Shown here piece by piece: positions 33,291 to 43,064 of a stretch of DNA of 43,064 nt (the first letter of the stretch is position 1; every line of letters begins with the position of its first letter). A model generated the notes under the pieces. That model did no database searches, had not been told where the DNA came from, and was given only the letters and a program-made list of their open reading frames with translations. Both the position numbers and the translations under genes were made by a program. The stretch is taken from contig NVUM01000008.1 in assembly GCA_002733125.1 (NCBI GenBank), positions 23,708 through 66,771 on the forward strand, written 5' to 3'. The stretch comes from Porticoccus sp. Lineage in GTDB: Bacteria > Pseudomonadota > Gammaproteobacteria > Pseudomonadales > Porticoccaceae.

Positions 33291-34070
33291 TCAGTTCCCG
33301 GTTTCTTCAGCGAGAAAGTCCATCACGATTTTGTTGAAGGTGGCGGGTTTCTCGGCGTGTAACCAGTGACCGCTATTATCCACCACCTTGAGCTGGGCGT
33401 GGGGAAATAATCGCAGGATTTCAGCCCTGTGTTTTTCCTGAATGTACGCGGAATTGGCTCCCTTGATGAACAGTGCTGGCCCCGCAAAGGGTGCTCCGGT
33501 GGGAGCCAGGGTCAGGGTTTCGTGATAGTTGGCGAGAATGCCATCCAGGTACAGCAGCAGATCAAAACGTCCATCGTCAGCCCGCTGCAGATTTTTTAGT
33601 AGAAAAGCGCGAACTCCCGGTTCACTAACGTGCCGGGCCAATAGCTGATCGGCCAGCTGGCGACTGCCTGGCCTGGCTTCGGCCAGCGCGCTGAGCCCGG
33701 ACAGTACACCGCCGTGGCGGTCGGGTTGGTAAGTTACCGGTGCGATGTCTGCGGCTATCAGACTGGCAACGCGGTCCGGCTGGTTCAGGGCCACTTGCAT
33801 GGCCACTTTGCCGCCCATTGAGTGACCCAGCAAATGCGCTTTGGGGAGCGCCAGATCATCCAGCAGCTCCACAATATCTGCTGCCATGACGGGATAATCC
33901 ATGGTCATGCTGTGAGGTGACTCGCCGTGGTTGCGCATATCGACGGCGATTACCTGATACTGATCCGCCAGAGCCCGACCGACCACCCCGAGGTTGCTCA
34001 GCGAACCGAACATCCCGTGCATCAGTACTACCGGTTGCCCGCTGCCCTGACTGACATAGTTCAGTTTCAT
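33291..34070 (-). CDS. Alpha/beta hydrolase, YbfF-like esterase
   Basis: A 259-residue alpha/beta-hydrolase. The nucleophile elbow is GHSMGG, the oxyanion region is VLMHGMFGSLSNL, the strand VIAVDMRNHGESPHS is typical of the YbfF group, and the catalytic His is in DNSGHWLHAEKPATF. No signal peptide is present, so it is cytoplasmic. Members hydrolyse short acyl esters or thioesters; the natural substrate is unknown. It lies downstream of the aldehyde dehydrogenase gene on the same strand with a 66-base gap, so the two may be co-transcribed. Confidence 0.9.
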   Translation of the reverse strand: MKLNYVSQGSGQPVVLMHGMFGSLSNLGVVGRALADQYQVIAVDMRNHGESPHSMTMDYPVMAADIVELLDDLALPKAHLLGHSMGGKVAMQVALNQPDRVASLIAADIAPVTYQPDRHGGVLSGLSALAEARPGSRQLADQLLARHVSEPGVRAFLLKNLQRADDGRFDLLLYLDGILANYHETLTLAPTGAPFAGPALFIKGANSAYIQEKHRAEILRLFPHAQLKVVDNSGHWLHAEKPATFNKIVMDFLAEETGN

Positions 34071-34136
34071 GATCCGGGACTCCCGGTCATGGGCACCGGT
34101 CTGCAGGTGGCTGCTGACCCATACGGCGAGCCCGCA

Positions 34137-35594
34137 TTAAGCATCGATACCACCCAGACAGAGGTACTTCAATTCAAGGTAGTCATCGAGGCCGTAGCGG
34201 GATCCCTCCCGTCCCTGACCGGAGTATTTGATGCCGCCAAAAGGCGCCATTTCGTTTGATACGAGACCTTCATTAACTCCCACAATGCCGTATTCCAGCT
34301 GTTCTGCCACTCGCCAGATACGGCTAAGATCCCGGGAGTAGAAATAGGCGGCAAGACCAAATTCTGTATCATTGGCCAGCTGAACCGCCTCGGCTTCGGT
34401 CTCGAACCTGAACAGTGGTGCGACCGGTCCAAAAATTTCTTCCGCAAACAGTCGCATATCAGTCGTGGCATTGCTCAATACCGTGGGTTGAATGAAGTTT
34501 CCGGTTCCCCGGTCGCCGCCGGTCAGCACAGTGGCGCCTTTCTGAGTGGCGTCCTCGATCAGATTATATACGTCATCAGCGGCCTGCCTGCTGATCAGCG
34601 GACCAATATCGACACCGTCCGCCGTGCCGCAGCCCACGTTCAGCTCAGTCACCGCACGGGTAAATTTCTCTGCAAAACGATCGTAAACGCCCGCCTGAAC
34701 CAGCAACCGGTTGGCACAGATACAGGTTTGTCCGGCATTGCGATACTTGGCGGCCAGAGCACCGGCCACGGCTGCATCCAGATCGGCATCGTCAAACACA
34801 ATGAACGGGGCGTTGCCGCCCAGTTCCATGGAGGTGCGTTTAACGGTATCGGCGCAGGCAGCCATCAGTTGTTTGCCCACCGTCGTAGACCCGGTGAAGG
34901 TGAGTTTTCGTACCAGTGGATTGCGGGTGAGTTCTGCGCCGATGGTTTTACTATCGCCTGCAGCGATATTGATCGATCCTGCCGGGGCCCCGGCCCGTTC
35001 GGCCAGTGCTACCAGTGCCAGTGCCGACAGCGGGGTGGCACTGGCGGGTTTGCATACCACGGTGCAGCCAGCCGCTATGGCCGGCGCAATTTTGCGGGCC
35101 AGCATGGCACAGGGGAAGTTCCACGGGGTAATACAGGCCACCACGCCGACAGGCTGCTTTAATACCATCAGCCGCTTGTCGCTGGCAGGTGCCGGAATCA
35201 GATCGCCGTAGAGGCGCTTCGCCTCTTCAGCAAACCACTCGAGATAGCTGGCGCCATAGAGGATTTCGCCGCGGGCCTCGGCGAGGGGTTTGCCCTGCTC
35301 GGCGGTGAGAATTCTGGCCAGATCCTCCTGGTGCTCAATGATCAGGTTGTACCAGTCGCGCAACAGGGTCGCACGCTGTTTGGCTGTCGTTGCCGCCCAA
35401 CCTGGCTGGGCGCGGTTGGCGGCCTCTATCATCCGGCGGGTTTCCTCGGTGCCGCAGCTGGCCACCTCGGCCAGTGGGGAATCGTCGACGGGATTGGTCA
35501 CAGTCAGCGTCTTACCGTCGTCGGCGGACACCCAGTGCCCATCAATATAGGCCTGGTATTTCAGCAAAGAAGCATCATTGAGTTGTAGTGTCAT
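34137..35594 (-). CDS. gabD: Succinate-semialdehyde dehydrogenase (GabD type)
   Basis: A 485-residue aldehyde dehydrogenase that most likely oxidises succinate semialdehyde to succinate with NAD(P). The catalytic Glu lies in SMELGGNAPFIVFDDADLDAAV, the catalytic Cys in NAGQTCICANRLLVQ, and WNFPCAMLARKIAPAIAAGCTVVCKPA is the cofactor region. MTLQLNDASLLKYQAYIDGHWV and the tail RYGLDDYLELKYLCLGG are like GabD. It is divergent from the SDR gene, and gabT is not adjacent, so the source of the semialdehyde is not seen here. Substrate preference is inferred from overall similarity. Confidence 0.92.
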   Translation of the reverse strand: MTLQLNDASLLKYQAYIDGHWVSADDGKTLTVTNPVDDSPLAEVASCGTEETRRMIEAANRAQPGWAATTAKQRATLLRDWYNLIIEHQEDLARILTAEQGKPLAEARGEILYGASYLEWFAEEAKRLYGDLIPAPASDKRLMVLKQPVGVVACITPWNFPCAMLARKIAPAIAAGCTVVCKPASATPLSALALVALAERAGAPAGSINIAAGDSKTIGAELTRNPLVRKLTFTGSTTVGKQLMAACADTVKRTSMELGGNAPFIVFDDADLDAAVAGALAAKYRNAGQTCICANRLLVQAGVYDRFAEKFTRAVTELNVGCGTADGVDIGPLISRQAADDVYNLIEDATQKGATVLTGGDRGTGNFIQPTVLSNATTDMRLFAEEIFGPVAPLFRFETEAEAVQLANDTEFGLAAYFYSRDLSRIWRVAEQLEYGIVGVNEGLVSNEMAPFGGIKYSGQGREGSRYGLDDYLELKYLCLGGIDA

Positions 35595-35690
35595 AGACGA
35601 AACCTGTTTGGATCAGCGGTGCCGGTGCGGTCTGAGTTGTAGTGCGCAGGGTGAATCGCTATGCTTTTTCCGGCAAATCATTGGACAGTG

Positions 35691-35700
35691 TAGACGTCTA
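35691..35700. promoter_or_regulatory. Dyad site between gabD and the SDR gene
   Basis: TAGACGTCTA is a perfect ten-base palindrome lying in the 207-base divergent gap, next to a TTGGAC that could act as -35 for the SDR gene. It could be an operator; the binding protein is unknown. Confidence 0.3.
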
Positions 35701-35801
35701 TCCAGAGTACTGTGTAACGGCAGTGCTCGTAAAGAGAGAGGGCGGTACACTGTCACGGGTCAGCTGGTTTATTTGATCAGCGTTGAAGTGGAAGTACGGC
35801 G

Positions 35802-36626
35802 ATGAAAAAGTTGGCGGGAAAAGTGGCGCTGGTGACCGGTGCCGGTCGCGGCATAGGTCGTGAAATAGCATTGAAGCTGGCCAGTGAAGGTGCCCGACTG
35901 GTGATCAATGATCTGGATGCCGAACCGCTTGAAAAGTTGGTCAGTGACATTCAGAGGTTAGGCTCCGAAGCGGTGGTCTGTCCCGGCAGTGTCACCGCCG
36001 AAGATTTTGGTGTGCGGTTTGTGAAAGCAGCGGTGGATGCGTTTGATGACCTGGACATCATCATCAACAATGCCGGGTACACTTGGGATAATGTGATTCA
36101 GAAAATTGACGACGAGCAGTGGTATGCCATGCTGGATGTGCATATGACGGCCCCCTACCGTATCCTCAAGGCAGCCCAGCCCTTCATTAAAGCCTACCAT
36201 ACGCTGGAGGTGGAGGGGGGCGATCAGGTTCATCGCAAGATCGTTAATGTGTCTTCGATCTCCGGGCTGGGCGGCAATGCCGGGCAGCTGGCCTACTCAG
36301 CGGCCAAGGCAGGCGTGGTCGGTATGACCAAAACCCTGTGCAAGGAGTGGGGGCGCTACAATGTGAATGTCAATGCGGTGGCCTTCGGGTTTATCGAGAC
36401 CCGGCTCACCAGTCCGACCAGCGAGAACCCGACTATTAACATAGCGGGTAAAGACATTCGAGTCGGCGTCAGTGAACAGATGACATCGCTGCTCAAGACC
36501 CTGGTTCCATTGGGTCGCACCGGTACTGCAAAGGAGGCTGCCGATGCGGTATACCTGCTCTGCCTACCCGAATCCAACTACATCAGTGGTCAAACACTGG
36601 TGGTGGGTGGCGGGCTGGAAATCTAA
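35802..36626 (+). CDS. Short-chain dehydrogenase/reductase, FabG-like
   Basis: A 274-residue classical SDR. The cofactor motif is TGAGRGIG, Asp in VINDLDA after the second strand suggests NAD, NNAG is present, and the catalytic set is S-Y-K in NVSSISGLGGNAGQLAYSAAKAG. Long insertions (KAYHTLEVEGGDQVHRKI) are larger than in FabG. It resembles 3-oxoacyl reductases or 3-hydroxyacyl dehydrogenases of catabolic clusters. GGAAG precedes the ATG. Its stop overlaps that of the convergent AraC-type gene by four bases. It may be regulated with gabD through the divergent region. Confidence 0.88.
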   Translation: MKKLAGKVALVTGAGRGIGREIALKLASEGARLVINDLDAEPLEKLVSDIQRLGSEAVVCPGSVTAEDFGVRFVKAAVDAFDDLDIIINNAGYTWDNVIQKIDDEQWYAMLDVHMTAPYRILKAAQPFIKAYHTLEVEGGDQVHRKIVNVSSISGLGGNAGQLAYSAAKAGVVGMTKTLCKEWGRYNVNVNAVAFGFIETRLTSPTSENPTINIAGKDIRVGVSEQMTSLLKTLVPLGRTGTAKEAADAVYLLCLPESNYISGQTLVVGGGLEI

Positions 36627-37615
36627 TCAGGTGGATTGCCCCGGTGGTATTTGCAGTAATTTCTCGGGCTCAGGCCGGTCCACTGCTTGAAGGCGCGCGT
36701 GAAAGAGCGCGGTTCCTCAAAACCGACCAGCTCCGACACCTCGTCAACAGACAACCTCTTGTTCACCAGCTTGTCGATCGCCATTTCACGGCGAATATTG
36801 TCCTTGATTTTCTGGTAACTGGTGCCTTCCTGCAGCAGCCTTCGGTAGAGGGTGAGCGGGCTTATGCGCAGCTGTTCGGCCAGGGCTTCCGCTTTCGGAA
36901 AAGAGGGGCGTCCGTGACTGTTTTTCAGGAAAATCCGTTCTATCTGTGCCTCCAGGCTGTTGTCCTCGCCCGGAATCGTCATGATGTCGGCGGGGTGAAC
37001 GGCAAGAAACGCATCCAGTTCGCGGCTGGTTCGAACCAGTGGCTTGTCCAGATATTGCGCATCGAAATAAAGGCTGTTGCTGGACTGCTCAAACAATAGT
37101 GGGCCCGGAAACATCACACGCAGCTCGTTTTTGTGATCGGGTGCAGGGTGAATGAAATGCGTTGCCCTGAGGCGGACGGCCTCGCCGATAAACCAGCTCG
37201 GAAAACGGTGCCAGATCACCATCTGGAACTCGGTCATAAAATGCCCGACATCCAGTTCGGGCTGTTGCAGGGCGATACTGAAACGCACCGAGCTGTCCTC
37301 AATGTCCAGTGTCATGGCCATCGCGTCGGTGATCAGATTATAGAATGCGACCACTTTTTCCAGCAGTTCCCCCAGGGTGCGGCAGTGCCTGACCAGATCG
37401 CAGGCGGTGGCAAAGATGCCGTATTTGCAGGCCTGTGAAGTGAAGCCCATGAACTCGTCGTCAAGTGTTTGCTGCACCAGTCGAAACAGGCGGGCCACCT
37501 GGTCGGTGTGTACCCGGTCTCTTGAATTTTGCACACTGGCAGGGTTAATCCCGGCCCTTGCCAGCAATACCTGCTCATTTTGCTGGCGTTCAAGAATGCC
37601 GTGCAGGCAGGTCAC
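36623..37615 (-). CDS. AraC-family transcriptional regulator
   Basis: A 330-residue regulator. The C-terminal third is a double helix-turn-helix AraC domain (LAEQLRISPLTLYRRLLQEG; VDEVSELVGFEEPRSFTRAFKQWTGLSPRNYCKYH), and the N-terminal part is the arabinose-binding-like sensor domain of the OruR/ArgR-type AraC group. The only usable start is GTG at 37615 (VTCLHGILERQ). The frame upstream reads HHHV, as if the family N-terminus (commonly starting MATISxHHV) continued, but there is no ATG, GTG or TTG before a TAA about 13 codons up. The start is therefore uncertain, or a rare ATC start is used. Targets may be the divergent mutase/pcc genes (inference). Confidence 0.9.
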   Translation of the reverse strand: MTCLHGILERQQNEQVLLARAGINPASVQNSRDRVHTDQVARLFRLVQQTLDDEFMGFTSQACKYGIFATACDLVRHCRTLGELLEKVVAFYNLITDAMAMTLDIEDSSVRFSIALQQPELDVGHFMTEFQMVIWHRFPSWFIGEAVRLRATHFIHPAPDHKNELRVMFPGPLLFEQSSNSLYFDAQYLDKPLVRTSRELDAFLAVHPADIMTIPGEDNSLEAQIERIFLKNSHGRPSFPKAEALAEQLRISPLTLYRRLLQEGTSYQKIKDNIRREMAIDKLVNKRLSVDEVSELVGFEEPRSFTRAFKQWTGLSPRNYCKYHRGNPPD

Positions 37616-37656
37616 AACATGGTGGTGCGAGATGGTGGCGATAGGGGTGGCCTGTT

Positions 37657-37743
37657 ATGAAATGTGAGTTTATGTACTATTGTAGCGATGAAATGGTTTC
37701 AAAGGATAATTATATGAAAGAATCAGTGAGTTTTGGCGAATAA
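37657..37743 (+). CDS. Possible 28-residue small protein upstream of the mutase
   Basis: An AT-rich frame starts MKCEFMYYCSDEMVSKDN and ends SFGE before TAA; AGGGGTGG lies seven bases before its ATG. An internal ATG at 37714 with AAAGGA upstream would give only nine codons. The composition is plausible for a leader but codon evidence is slight. The other 180 bases up to the mutase gene hold a 13-base palindrome and otherwise show nothing clear. Confidence 0.2.
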   Translation: MKCEFMYYCSDEMVSKDNYMKESVSFGE

Positions 37744-37883
37744 ATTTGCCCTTGTTTCGACCGGGCTGCTCCGCCATAGTGCGCTCACATTGGAAATTCC
37801 GTTATTGCCTACAGCTGATGGTGACCCCAAGGGTAACGCCAATGCTATATACCCGCTATATTGAAAGAACAGATAACAGCAGA

Positions 37884-37896
37884 GCGCAATTTGCGC
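37884..37896. promoter_or_regulatory. Palindrome just upstream of the mutase gene
   Basis: GCGCAATTTGCGC has six-base arms around one T, 30 bases before the mutase ATG and after a TATA-rich stretch (TATATA at 37842). It could be an operator or a leader hairpin. Confidence 0.4.
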
Positions 37897-37925
37897 GGGA
37901 TTGAGTTGATTAGAGGTAGTGTTCG

Positions 37926-40067
37926 ATGACCGATAGCGCCAAACCTTCATACCGTGAATGGGCTGCCCTTGCGGCCAAGGAGACCAAGGGTAAAACACCC
38001 GAGGATCTTGTCTGGAATACCCCGGAAGGCATTGCGGTAAAACCGCTCTACACTGCCGAGGACCTGGCGGGCCTGGCGCATTTGGATAACTTGCCCGGGT
38101 TCTCACCGTTCAAACGGGGCCCCAAGGCCACTATGTATGCAGGGCGCCCATGGACCGTCCGGCAGTACGCCGGTTTCTCCACCGCCGAGGCATCCAATGC
38201 CTTTTATCGTCGTAATCTGGCGGCCGGACAACAGGGCCTTTCGGTGGCGTTCGATCTGCCCACTCACCGCGGTTACGACTCGGACCATGAGCGAGTCGTG
38301 GGGGATGTGGGCAAGGCCGGGGTCGCCATTGACTCGGTTGAGGATATGAAAGTGCTGTTCGACAGCATTCCGCTCGATCAGGTTTCGGTGTCCATGACCA
38401 TGAACGGTGCCGTGCTGCCGGTCATGGCCAATTACATTGTCACTGCCGAAGAACAGGGTGTGACCCCGGACAAGCTGGCGGGAACCCTGCAGAATGACAT
38501 TCTCAAGGAATTCATGGTGCGCAATACCTATATTTATCCACCGGCGCCCTCGATGCGAATTGTCTCCGACATTATTGGCTATACAGCCCAGCACATGCCC
38601 AGATTCAACTCCATTTCCATTTCCGGTTATCACATGCAGGAAGCCGGTGCCACCAATGTGCAGGAGCTGGCCTATACCATTGCCGATGGTATCGAGTACG
38701 TGCGCACCGCGATTGCCAGCGGTCTGGACGTGGATAAATTTGCGCCACGCCTGTCATTTTTCTTCGCTATCGGCATGAATTTCTTTATGGAAATTGCCAA
38801 GCTGCGGGCTGCGCGGATTCTCTGGGCGACGCTGATGAAGGAAAAGTTCGACCCCCGGGACAACAAATCGCTGATGCTGCGCACCCACTGCCAGACATCC
38901 GGTGTCAGCCTGACCAGCAAGGACCCATATAACAACGTAATTCGGACCACGATCGAAGCCATGTCCGCTGTACTGGGTGGTACCCAATCCCTCCACACCA
39001 ACGCACTGGATGAGGCTTTGGCCCTGCCAACCGAGTTCTCCGCTCGAATTGCCCGCAATACCCAATTGGTGATTCAGGAGGAAACCGGCATCACTAACGT
39101 GGTGGACCCGCTGGCCGGTTCCTACTACGTGGAAAGCCTCACTGACCAGCTCGTCAAGGAAGCCCGTATCCTGATTGAGGAAGTGGAGGAAATGGGCGGC
39201 ATGACCAAGGCGGTGGAATCCGGCATGCCGAAACTCCGCATTGAGCAGGCGGCGGCAGAGCGGCAGGCCAGAATTGACCGCGGGGAAGAGGTCATTGTTG
39301 GTGTCAATAAGTACCAGCAGGACAAGGAGTCTCCGGTTGATATCCTCAATATTGATAATAGTGCCGTACGTGATTCTCAGGTAGAAAGATTGCAGGCTCT
39401 GCGCGACAACCGCGAAAACAATGCCTGCCAGCAGACGCTGGATGCACTCACGGCAGCGGCGGAATCGGGGGAAGGCAACCTGCTGGAACTGGCGGTAGAT
39501 GCCGCCCGGGCCCGCGCCACCGTTGGAGAAATCTCATTCGCGCTGGAAAAAATCTGGGGTCGCCACAAGGCGATAACTCGTACCATCAGTGGTGTTTACG
39601 GTTCAGCCTATGAAGGTGATGAGGCCTTTGCTGCCATTCAGGCTAGCGTCTTGGCCTTTGCCGAACGGGCAGGTCGCCGTCCTAGGATGCTGGTGGCAAA
39701 AATGGGGCAGGATGGTCACGATCGCGGTGCCAAGGTGATTGCCACGGCTTTTGCCGATATCGGTTTTGATGTGGATATCAGCCCGATGTTTCAAACCCCG
39801 GAAGAGGCGGCCCGTATGGCGATTGAAAATGATGTCCATGTGGTGGGGGTGTCTTCCCAGGCCGCTGGTCATAAAACGCTGGTGCCCCAGTTGATTGCTG
39901 CACTGCGCAAAGAGGGTGGCAGCGATATCAAGGTGGTTTGTGGCGGTGTTATTCCGCCTCAGGATTACCAGGAGCTCTTTGATGCGGGAGTGGCCGCTAT
40001 CTATGGGCCGGGTACCAATATTCCCCAAGCGGCTGCCGAAGTGATTGCGCTGCTGAGTGAACAATAA
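37926..40067 (+). CDS. scpA: Methylmalonyl-CoA mutase, B12-dependent
   Basis: A 713-residue single-chain mutase that interconverts methylmalonyl-CoA and succinyl-CoA. The N-terminal substrate barrel shows [52 protein letters not shown] (partly quoted by landmark), [13 protein letters not shown] and [28 protein letters not shown]. The C-terminal cobalamin domain carries DGHDRGAK with the cobalt-ligating H598 and later GVSSQAAGH and [11 protein letters not shown]. It is the homologue of the large mutase in propionate and branched-chain catabolism. AGAGGT lies before the ATG. pccB and pccA follow in the same direction. An argK/MeaB chaperone is not in the window. Confidence 0.97.
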   Translation: MTDSAKPSYREWAALAAKETKGKTPEDLVWNTPEGIAVKPLYTAEDLAGLAHLDNLPGFSPFKRGPKATMYAGRPWTVRQYAGFSTAEASNAFYRRNLAAGQQGLSVAFDLPTHRGYDSDHERVVGDVGKAGVAIDSVEDMKVLFDSIPLDQVSVSMTMNGAVLPVMANYIVTAEEQGVTPDKLAGTLQNDILKEFMVRNTYIYPPAPSMRIVSDIIGYTAQHMPRFNSISISGYHMQEAGATNVQELAYTIADGIEYVRTAIASGLDVDKFAPRLSFFFAIGMNFFMEIAKLRAARILWATLMKEKFDPRDNKSLMLRTHCQTSGVSLTSKDPYNNVIRTTIEAMSAVLGGTQSLHTNALDEALALPTEFSARIARNTQLVIQEETGITNVVDPLAGSYYVESLTDQLVKEARILIEEVEEMGGMTKAVESGMPKLRIEQAAAERQARIDRGEEVIVGVNKYQQDKESPVDILNIDNSAVRDSQVERLQALRDNRENNACQQTLDALTAAAESGEGNLLELAVDAARARATVGEISFALEKIWGRHKAITRTISGVYGSAYEGDEAFAAIQASVLAFAERAGRRPRMLVAKMGQDGHDRGAKVIATAFADIGFDVDISPMFQTPEEAARMAIENDVHVVGVSSQAAGHKTLVPQLIAALRKEGGSDIKVVCGGVIPPQDYQELFDAGVAAIYGPGTNIPQAAAEVIALLSEQ

Positions 40068-40190
40068 GCTCCGCTTTTTGAAAGGAGCACCGGCAGGCCA
40101 GTCATCTGGCAGGCGTATATACATTATTAGAACAACAGAATGACGTGTTGCCGGGTTGTGTGATTCGGTAGCCAGGATTGGGAGAACCCT

Positions 40191-41723
40191 ATGTACGAAA
40201 TTATGGAACAGTTGGAAGCCATGCGTGAAAAAGCCCGTATGGGCGGTGGACAGAAGCGTATTGATGCCCAGCATAGTAAAGGCAAACTGACCGCTCGAGA
40301 GCGTATTGACTTGCTGCTGGATCCCGGCTCATTTGAGGAGTGGGATATGTTTGTCGAGCACCGCTGTACCGATTTCGGCATGGAGCAGGAACATATTCCC
40401 GGCGACGGTGTGGTCATTGGCTATGGTACCGTCAATGGTCGGCTGGTGTTTGTGTTTAGCCAGGACTTCACGGTTTTTGGTGGTTCCCTGTCGGAAACCC
40501 ATGCAGAAAAAATCTGCAAGCTGATGGACCACGCCATGAAAGTGGGCGCGCCGGTCATCGGGCTAAATGATTCCGGTGGTGCACGTATTCAGGAGGGTGT
40601 GGCCTCCCTGGGTGGCTATGCCGACGTGTTTCAACGCAATGTCATGGCGTCCGGTGTCATTCCACAAATTTCCATGATCATGGGCCCCTGTGCGGGTGGG
40701 GCGGTGTATTCCCCCGCCATCACAGATTTTATTTTCATGGTCAAAGACAGCTCCTATATGTTTGTGACCGGTCCCGAGGTGGTGAAAACCGTGACCCATG
40801 AGACGGTCACGGCTGAGCAGCTCGGGGGGGCCGTCACCCATTCGTCCAAATCCGGCGTGGCGGACCTGGCGTTTGAAAATGACGTGGAGGCCCTGGTCAA
40901 GTTGCGCCGTTTCATCACATTCCTGCCAGCCAACAACCAGGAGAAACCACCTGTCTGGCCAACGGAAGACCCGGCAGATCGAGCTGAGGCATCTCTGGAT
41001 ACCCTGATTCCCGATGACCCGAATCAGCCCTACGACATGAAAGAGCTGATTGTAAAAGTGGCGGACGAGGGTGACTTTTTTGAATTGCAGCCTGACTATG
41101 CCGCCAACCTGGTGATTGGTTTTATCCGCATCGAAGGGTCTACCGTGGGTGTGGTTGCCAACCAGCCGATGGTGCTGGCCGGTTGTCTGGATATTGATGC
41201 ATCCAAAAAAGGTGCCCGCTTTATCCGTTTCTGTGATGCCTTCAATATCCCGGTGCTGACGTTTGTCGATGTGCCCGGCTTCATGCCCGGCACGACACAG
41301 GAGTATGGCGGCATCATCAAGCACGGTGCCAAGTTGTTGTACGCCTATGCGGAATGTACCGTCCCCAAAGTGACCGTGATCACTCGCAAGGCTTACGGTG
41401 GTGCCTACGATGTGATGTCGTCGAAACACCTGCGCGGTGATGTCAACCTCGCCTGGCCAACGGCGGAAATCGCAGTGATGGGACCGAAAGGCGCCGTGGA
41501 GATTATTTTCCGCAAGGATATCGGCAACCAGGAAAAAATTGCCGCCCGCGAGCAGGAATACCGGGAGAAGTTTGCCAACCCCTTTATTGCCGGTAAACGC
41601 GGGTTTATCGATGATGTGATCTTGCCCAGCCTGACCCGCAAGCGGGTGGCGAGATCGCTTTCCATGTTGCGCGACAAGCAACTGGAGAATCCCTGGCGGA
41701 AGCACGGCAATATTCCGTTGTAA
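40191..41723 (+). CDS. pccB: Propionyl-CoA carboxylase beta (carboxyltransferase) subunit
   Basis: A 510-residue carboxyltransferase that moves CO2 from carboxybiotin to propionyl-CoA. Both crotonase-like halves are present: [24 protein letters not shown] with the oxyanion glycines, [19 protein letters not shown], then [25 protein letters not shown] and [21 protein letters not shown], with [10 protein letters not shown] at the end. GGGAGA lies nine bases before the ATG. The 123-base gap after the mutase gene contains small hairpins but no gene. It partners with PccA downstream. The C-terminal [12 protein letters not shown] block is typical of PccB. Confidence 0.96.
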   Translation: MYEIMEQLEAMREKARMGGGQKRIDAQHSKGKLTARERIDLLLDPGSFEEWDMFVEHRCTDFGMEQEHIPGDGVVIGYGTVNGRLVFVFSQDFTVFGGSLSETHAEKICKLMDHAMKVGAPVIGLNDSGGARIQEGVASLGGYADVFQRNVMASGVIPQISMIMGPCAGGAVYSPAITDFIFMVKDSSYMFVTGPEVVKTVTHETVTAEQLGGAVTHSSKSGVADLAFENDVEALVKLRRFITFLPANNQEKPPVWPTEDPADRAEASLDTLIPDDPNQPYDMKELIVKVADEGDFFELQPDYAANLVIGFIRIEGSTVGVVANQPMVLAGCLDIDASKKGARFIRFCDAFNIPVLTFVDVPGFMPGTTQEYGGIIKHGAKLLYAYAECTVPKVTVITRKAYGGAYDVMSSKHLRGDVNLAWPTAEIAVMGPKGAVEIIFRKDIGNQEKIAAREQEYREKFANPFIAGKRGFIDDVILPSLTRKRVARSLSMLRDKQLENPWRKHGNIPL

Positions 41724-41805
41724 GTGGGGATTGCGCCAGGGCCTGTATTTACAAAATCAGGAAAACGCCTGCAAGCTGTAGGCAGACAATAAAGAAGAGA
41801 CAGTA

Positions 41806-43064
41806 ATGTTTAAAAAAATTCTTGTTGCTAATAGAGGTGAAATCGCCTGTCGAGTGTTCCGTACGGCCAAGGCAATGGGCATCGGAACGGTTGCAGTCTA
41901 CTCCGATGCAGACCGGGATGCCCTGCATGTGGCTCTGGCGGATGAAGCCGTTCACATCGGCCCCTCAGCCTCCGCTGAAAGCTATCTGGTGATCGACAAA
42001 ATTATAGCTGCCTGTCAGCAGACCGGTGCTGATGCGGTGCACCCCGGTTACGGTTTTCTATCGGAAAACAAGCTGTTTTGTCAGGCGCTGGATACCGCGG
42101 GTATTGCCTTTATCGGGCCCGGGGTCAGGGCGATTGAGTCCATGGGTGACAAGATCACTTCCAAGCGGATTGCCGCTGAAGCGGGTGTCAGCACCATTCC
42201 CGGTTATACCGATGTGGTGAAGGATGCCGAGCAGGCTGTGGAGATTTCCAATGACATTGGATACCCGGTGATGCTCAAGGCCTCTGCTGGTGGTGGTGGC
42301 AAAGGCATGCGTGTGGCCTGGAACGATGAAGAATGTCGCGACGGTTTTGAGCGCGCCACCAACGAAGCCCGGTCCAGCTTTGGCGACGACCGGGTCTTTA
42401 TCGAGAAGTTTATTCAGGAGCCAAGGCACATCGAAATTCAGGTAATGGCCGACAGCTACGGCAATACCATCTACCTGGGTGAGCGCGAATGCTCCATCCA
42501 GCGCCGCCACCAGAAAGTAATTGAAGAGGCCCCATCGCCCTTCCTGACCCCGGAAGTGCGCCGCAAAATGGGTGAACAGGCCATAGCGTTGGCCAAGGCG
42601 GTGGATTACAAGTCGGCCGGTACGGTGGAGTTTATCGCCGATGCCGAGATGAATTTTTACTTTCTGGAAATGAATACCCGCCTGCAGGTGGAACACCCGG
42701 TGACAGAACTGGTCACCGGTCAGGATCTGGTGGAGCTGATGATTCGCGTCGCCGCCGGTGAAAAACTACCGCTGGCTCAGGAGGATGTAACGCTGACCGG
42801 CTGGGCGATTGAAACCCGCGTGTATGCCGAGGACCCATTCCGCAATTTTATGCCCTCTGTGGGTAGGCTGATTCGCTACCGCCCGCCAACGGGAGAGGGT
42901 GTCCGGGTGGATACCGGTGTTTTCGAGGGCGGCGAAGTCTCGATGTTTTATGATCCGATGATCGCCAAACTGATTACTTACGGTAAAGACCGCAAGGAGG
43001 CCACTCAGCGGATGGTGGAAGCGCTGGACGCCTATTATATCCGGGGCGTCAATCACAATATCAG
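41806..43064 (+). CDS. pccA: Propionyl/acetyl-CoA carboxylase alpha (biotin carboxylase) subunit, N-terminal part
   Basis: An open frame from ATG at 41806 runs past the window edge, giving 419 complete codons of biotin carboxylase. It opens [24 protein letters not shown]-grasp features follow: [11 protein letters not shown], the Gly-rich loop [45 protein letters not shown], and [18 protein letters not shown]. The biotin-carrier domain would be further downstream. It is 82 bases after pccB, in line for a mutase-pccB-pccA transcript. The stop was not reached, so length and the biotin domain are not seen. Confidence 0.95.
   Translation, partial: MFKKILVANRGEIACRVFRTAKAMGIGTVAVYSDADRDALHVALADEAVHIGPSASAESYLVIDKIIAACQQTGADAVHPGYGFLSENKLFCQALDTAGIAFIGPGVRAIESMGDKITSKRIAAEAGVSTIPGYTDVVKDAEQAVEISNDIGYPVMLKASAGGGGKGMRVAWNDEECRDGFERATNEARSSFGDDRVFIEKFIQEPRHIEIQVMADSYGNTIYLGERECSIQRRHQKVIEEAPSPFLTPEVRRKMGEQAIALAKAVDYKSAGTVEFIADAEMNFYFLEMNTRLQVEHPVTELVTGQDLVELMIRVAAGEKLPLAQEDVTLTGWAIETRVYAEDPFRNFMPSVGRLIRYRPPTGEGVRVDTGVFEGGEVSMFYDPMIAKLITYGKDRKEATQRMVEALDAYYIRGVNHNI

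Noticed and set aside
40563-41705. A 380-codon minus-strand open frame inside pccB
   Set aside because: It mirrors the codon pattern of pccB and shows no family motif; a shadow frame.
1-43064. tRNA, rRNA, CRISPR arrays, insertion sequences or prophage genes
   Set aside because: None of their hallmarks (direct-repeat arrays, transposase or integrase motifs, cloverleaf sequences) was seen on either strand.

Overview
The window looks like chromosomal DNA of a free-living, probably marine, gammaproteobacterium. The nearest impression is the Pseudomonadales/Cellvibrionales neighbourhood, judged only from gene content: a class II ribonucleotide reductase split into NrdJa and NrdJb, YaeQ, RlmJ, PpnP, SlyD, NhaA, and B12-dependent methylmalonyl-CoA mutase next to propionyl-CoA carboxylase. 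Base composition is fairly even and moderately GC-rich. I saw no phage, transposase, integrase, tRNA, rRNA or CRISPR array. Nearly all the sequence is housekeeping and catabolic genes in short operons; a few intergenic stretches hold structure that the genes do not explain.

Layout. 1-1.9 kb: end of lipA, an orphan ABC ATPase and an FKBP-type isomerase. 2-5.1 kb (minus strand): an OprO/P-like porin, a secreted cupin, a small GGxIxxI-motif protein and a PHP-domain phosphoesterase/RNase. 5.1-9 kb: SprT-like protein, GIY-YIG protein, PpnP, a HI0933-type flavoprotein, DUF2288, YaeQ, a Gly-rich protein and a tiny, previously hidden pentapeptide-repeat frame. 9-13.2 kb: a ketone-body module with a LysR regulator divergent from scoAB, then a YceI protein and 3-hydroxybutyrate dehydrogenase. 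13.3-15.2 kb: rimO and a second SlyD. 15.4-18.6 kb: nrdJa-nrdJb behind a tandem pair of NrdR-like boxes. 18.6-18.87 kb: a strongly folded, apparently non-coding element. 18.9-25 kb: glycine-zipper lipoprotein, shikimate kinase, LysR, gcvT and gcvP (no gcvH between them). 25-29.4 kb: a tight four-gene envelope/signalling operon (cupredoxin, GGDEF/EAL protein, DUF3034 barrel, truncated-haemoglobin lipoprotein). 29.6-37.6 kb: transglutaminase-like protein, lipocalin, NhaA, RlmJ, alpha/beta hydrolase, succinate-semialdehyde dehydrogenase, an SDR and an AraC regulator. 37.9-43 kb: mutase, pccB and the start of pccA, i.e. the propionyl-CoA to succinyl-CoA route.

How it fits together. Three modules feed central carbon metabolism: 3-hydroxybutyrate to acetoacetate to acetoacetyl-CoA (HbdH, ScoAB), glycine cleavage (GcvT, GcvP) and propionate-type carbon (PccAB, mutase). 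Two enzymes, NrdJ and the mutase, need adenosylcobalamin. The most promising candidates for something undescribed are (i) the cupredoxin / c-di-GMP phosphodiesterase / DUF3034 / truncated-haemoglobin operon, (ii) the folded RNA-like element at 18.66-18.84 kb and (iii) the 44-codon pentapeptide-repeat frame at 8.4-8.5 kb. All assignments rest on reading motifs by eye; no database search was run.
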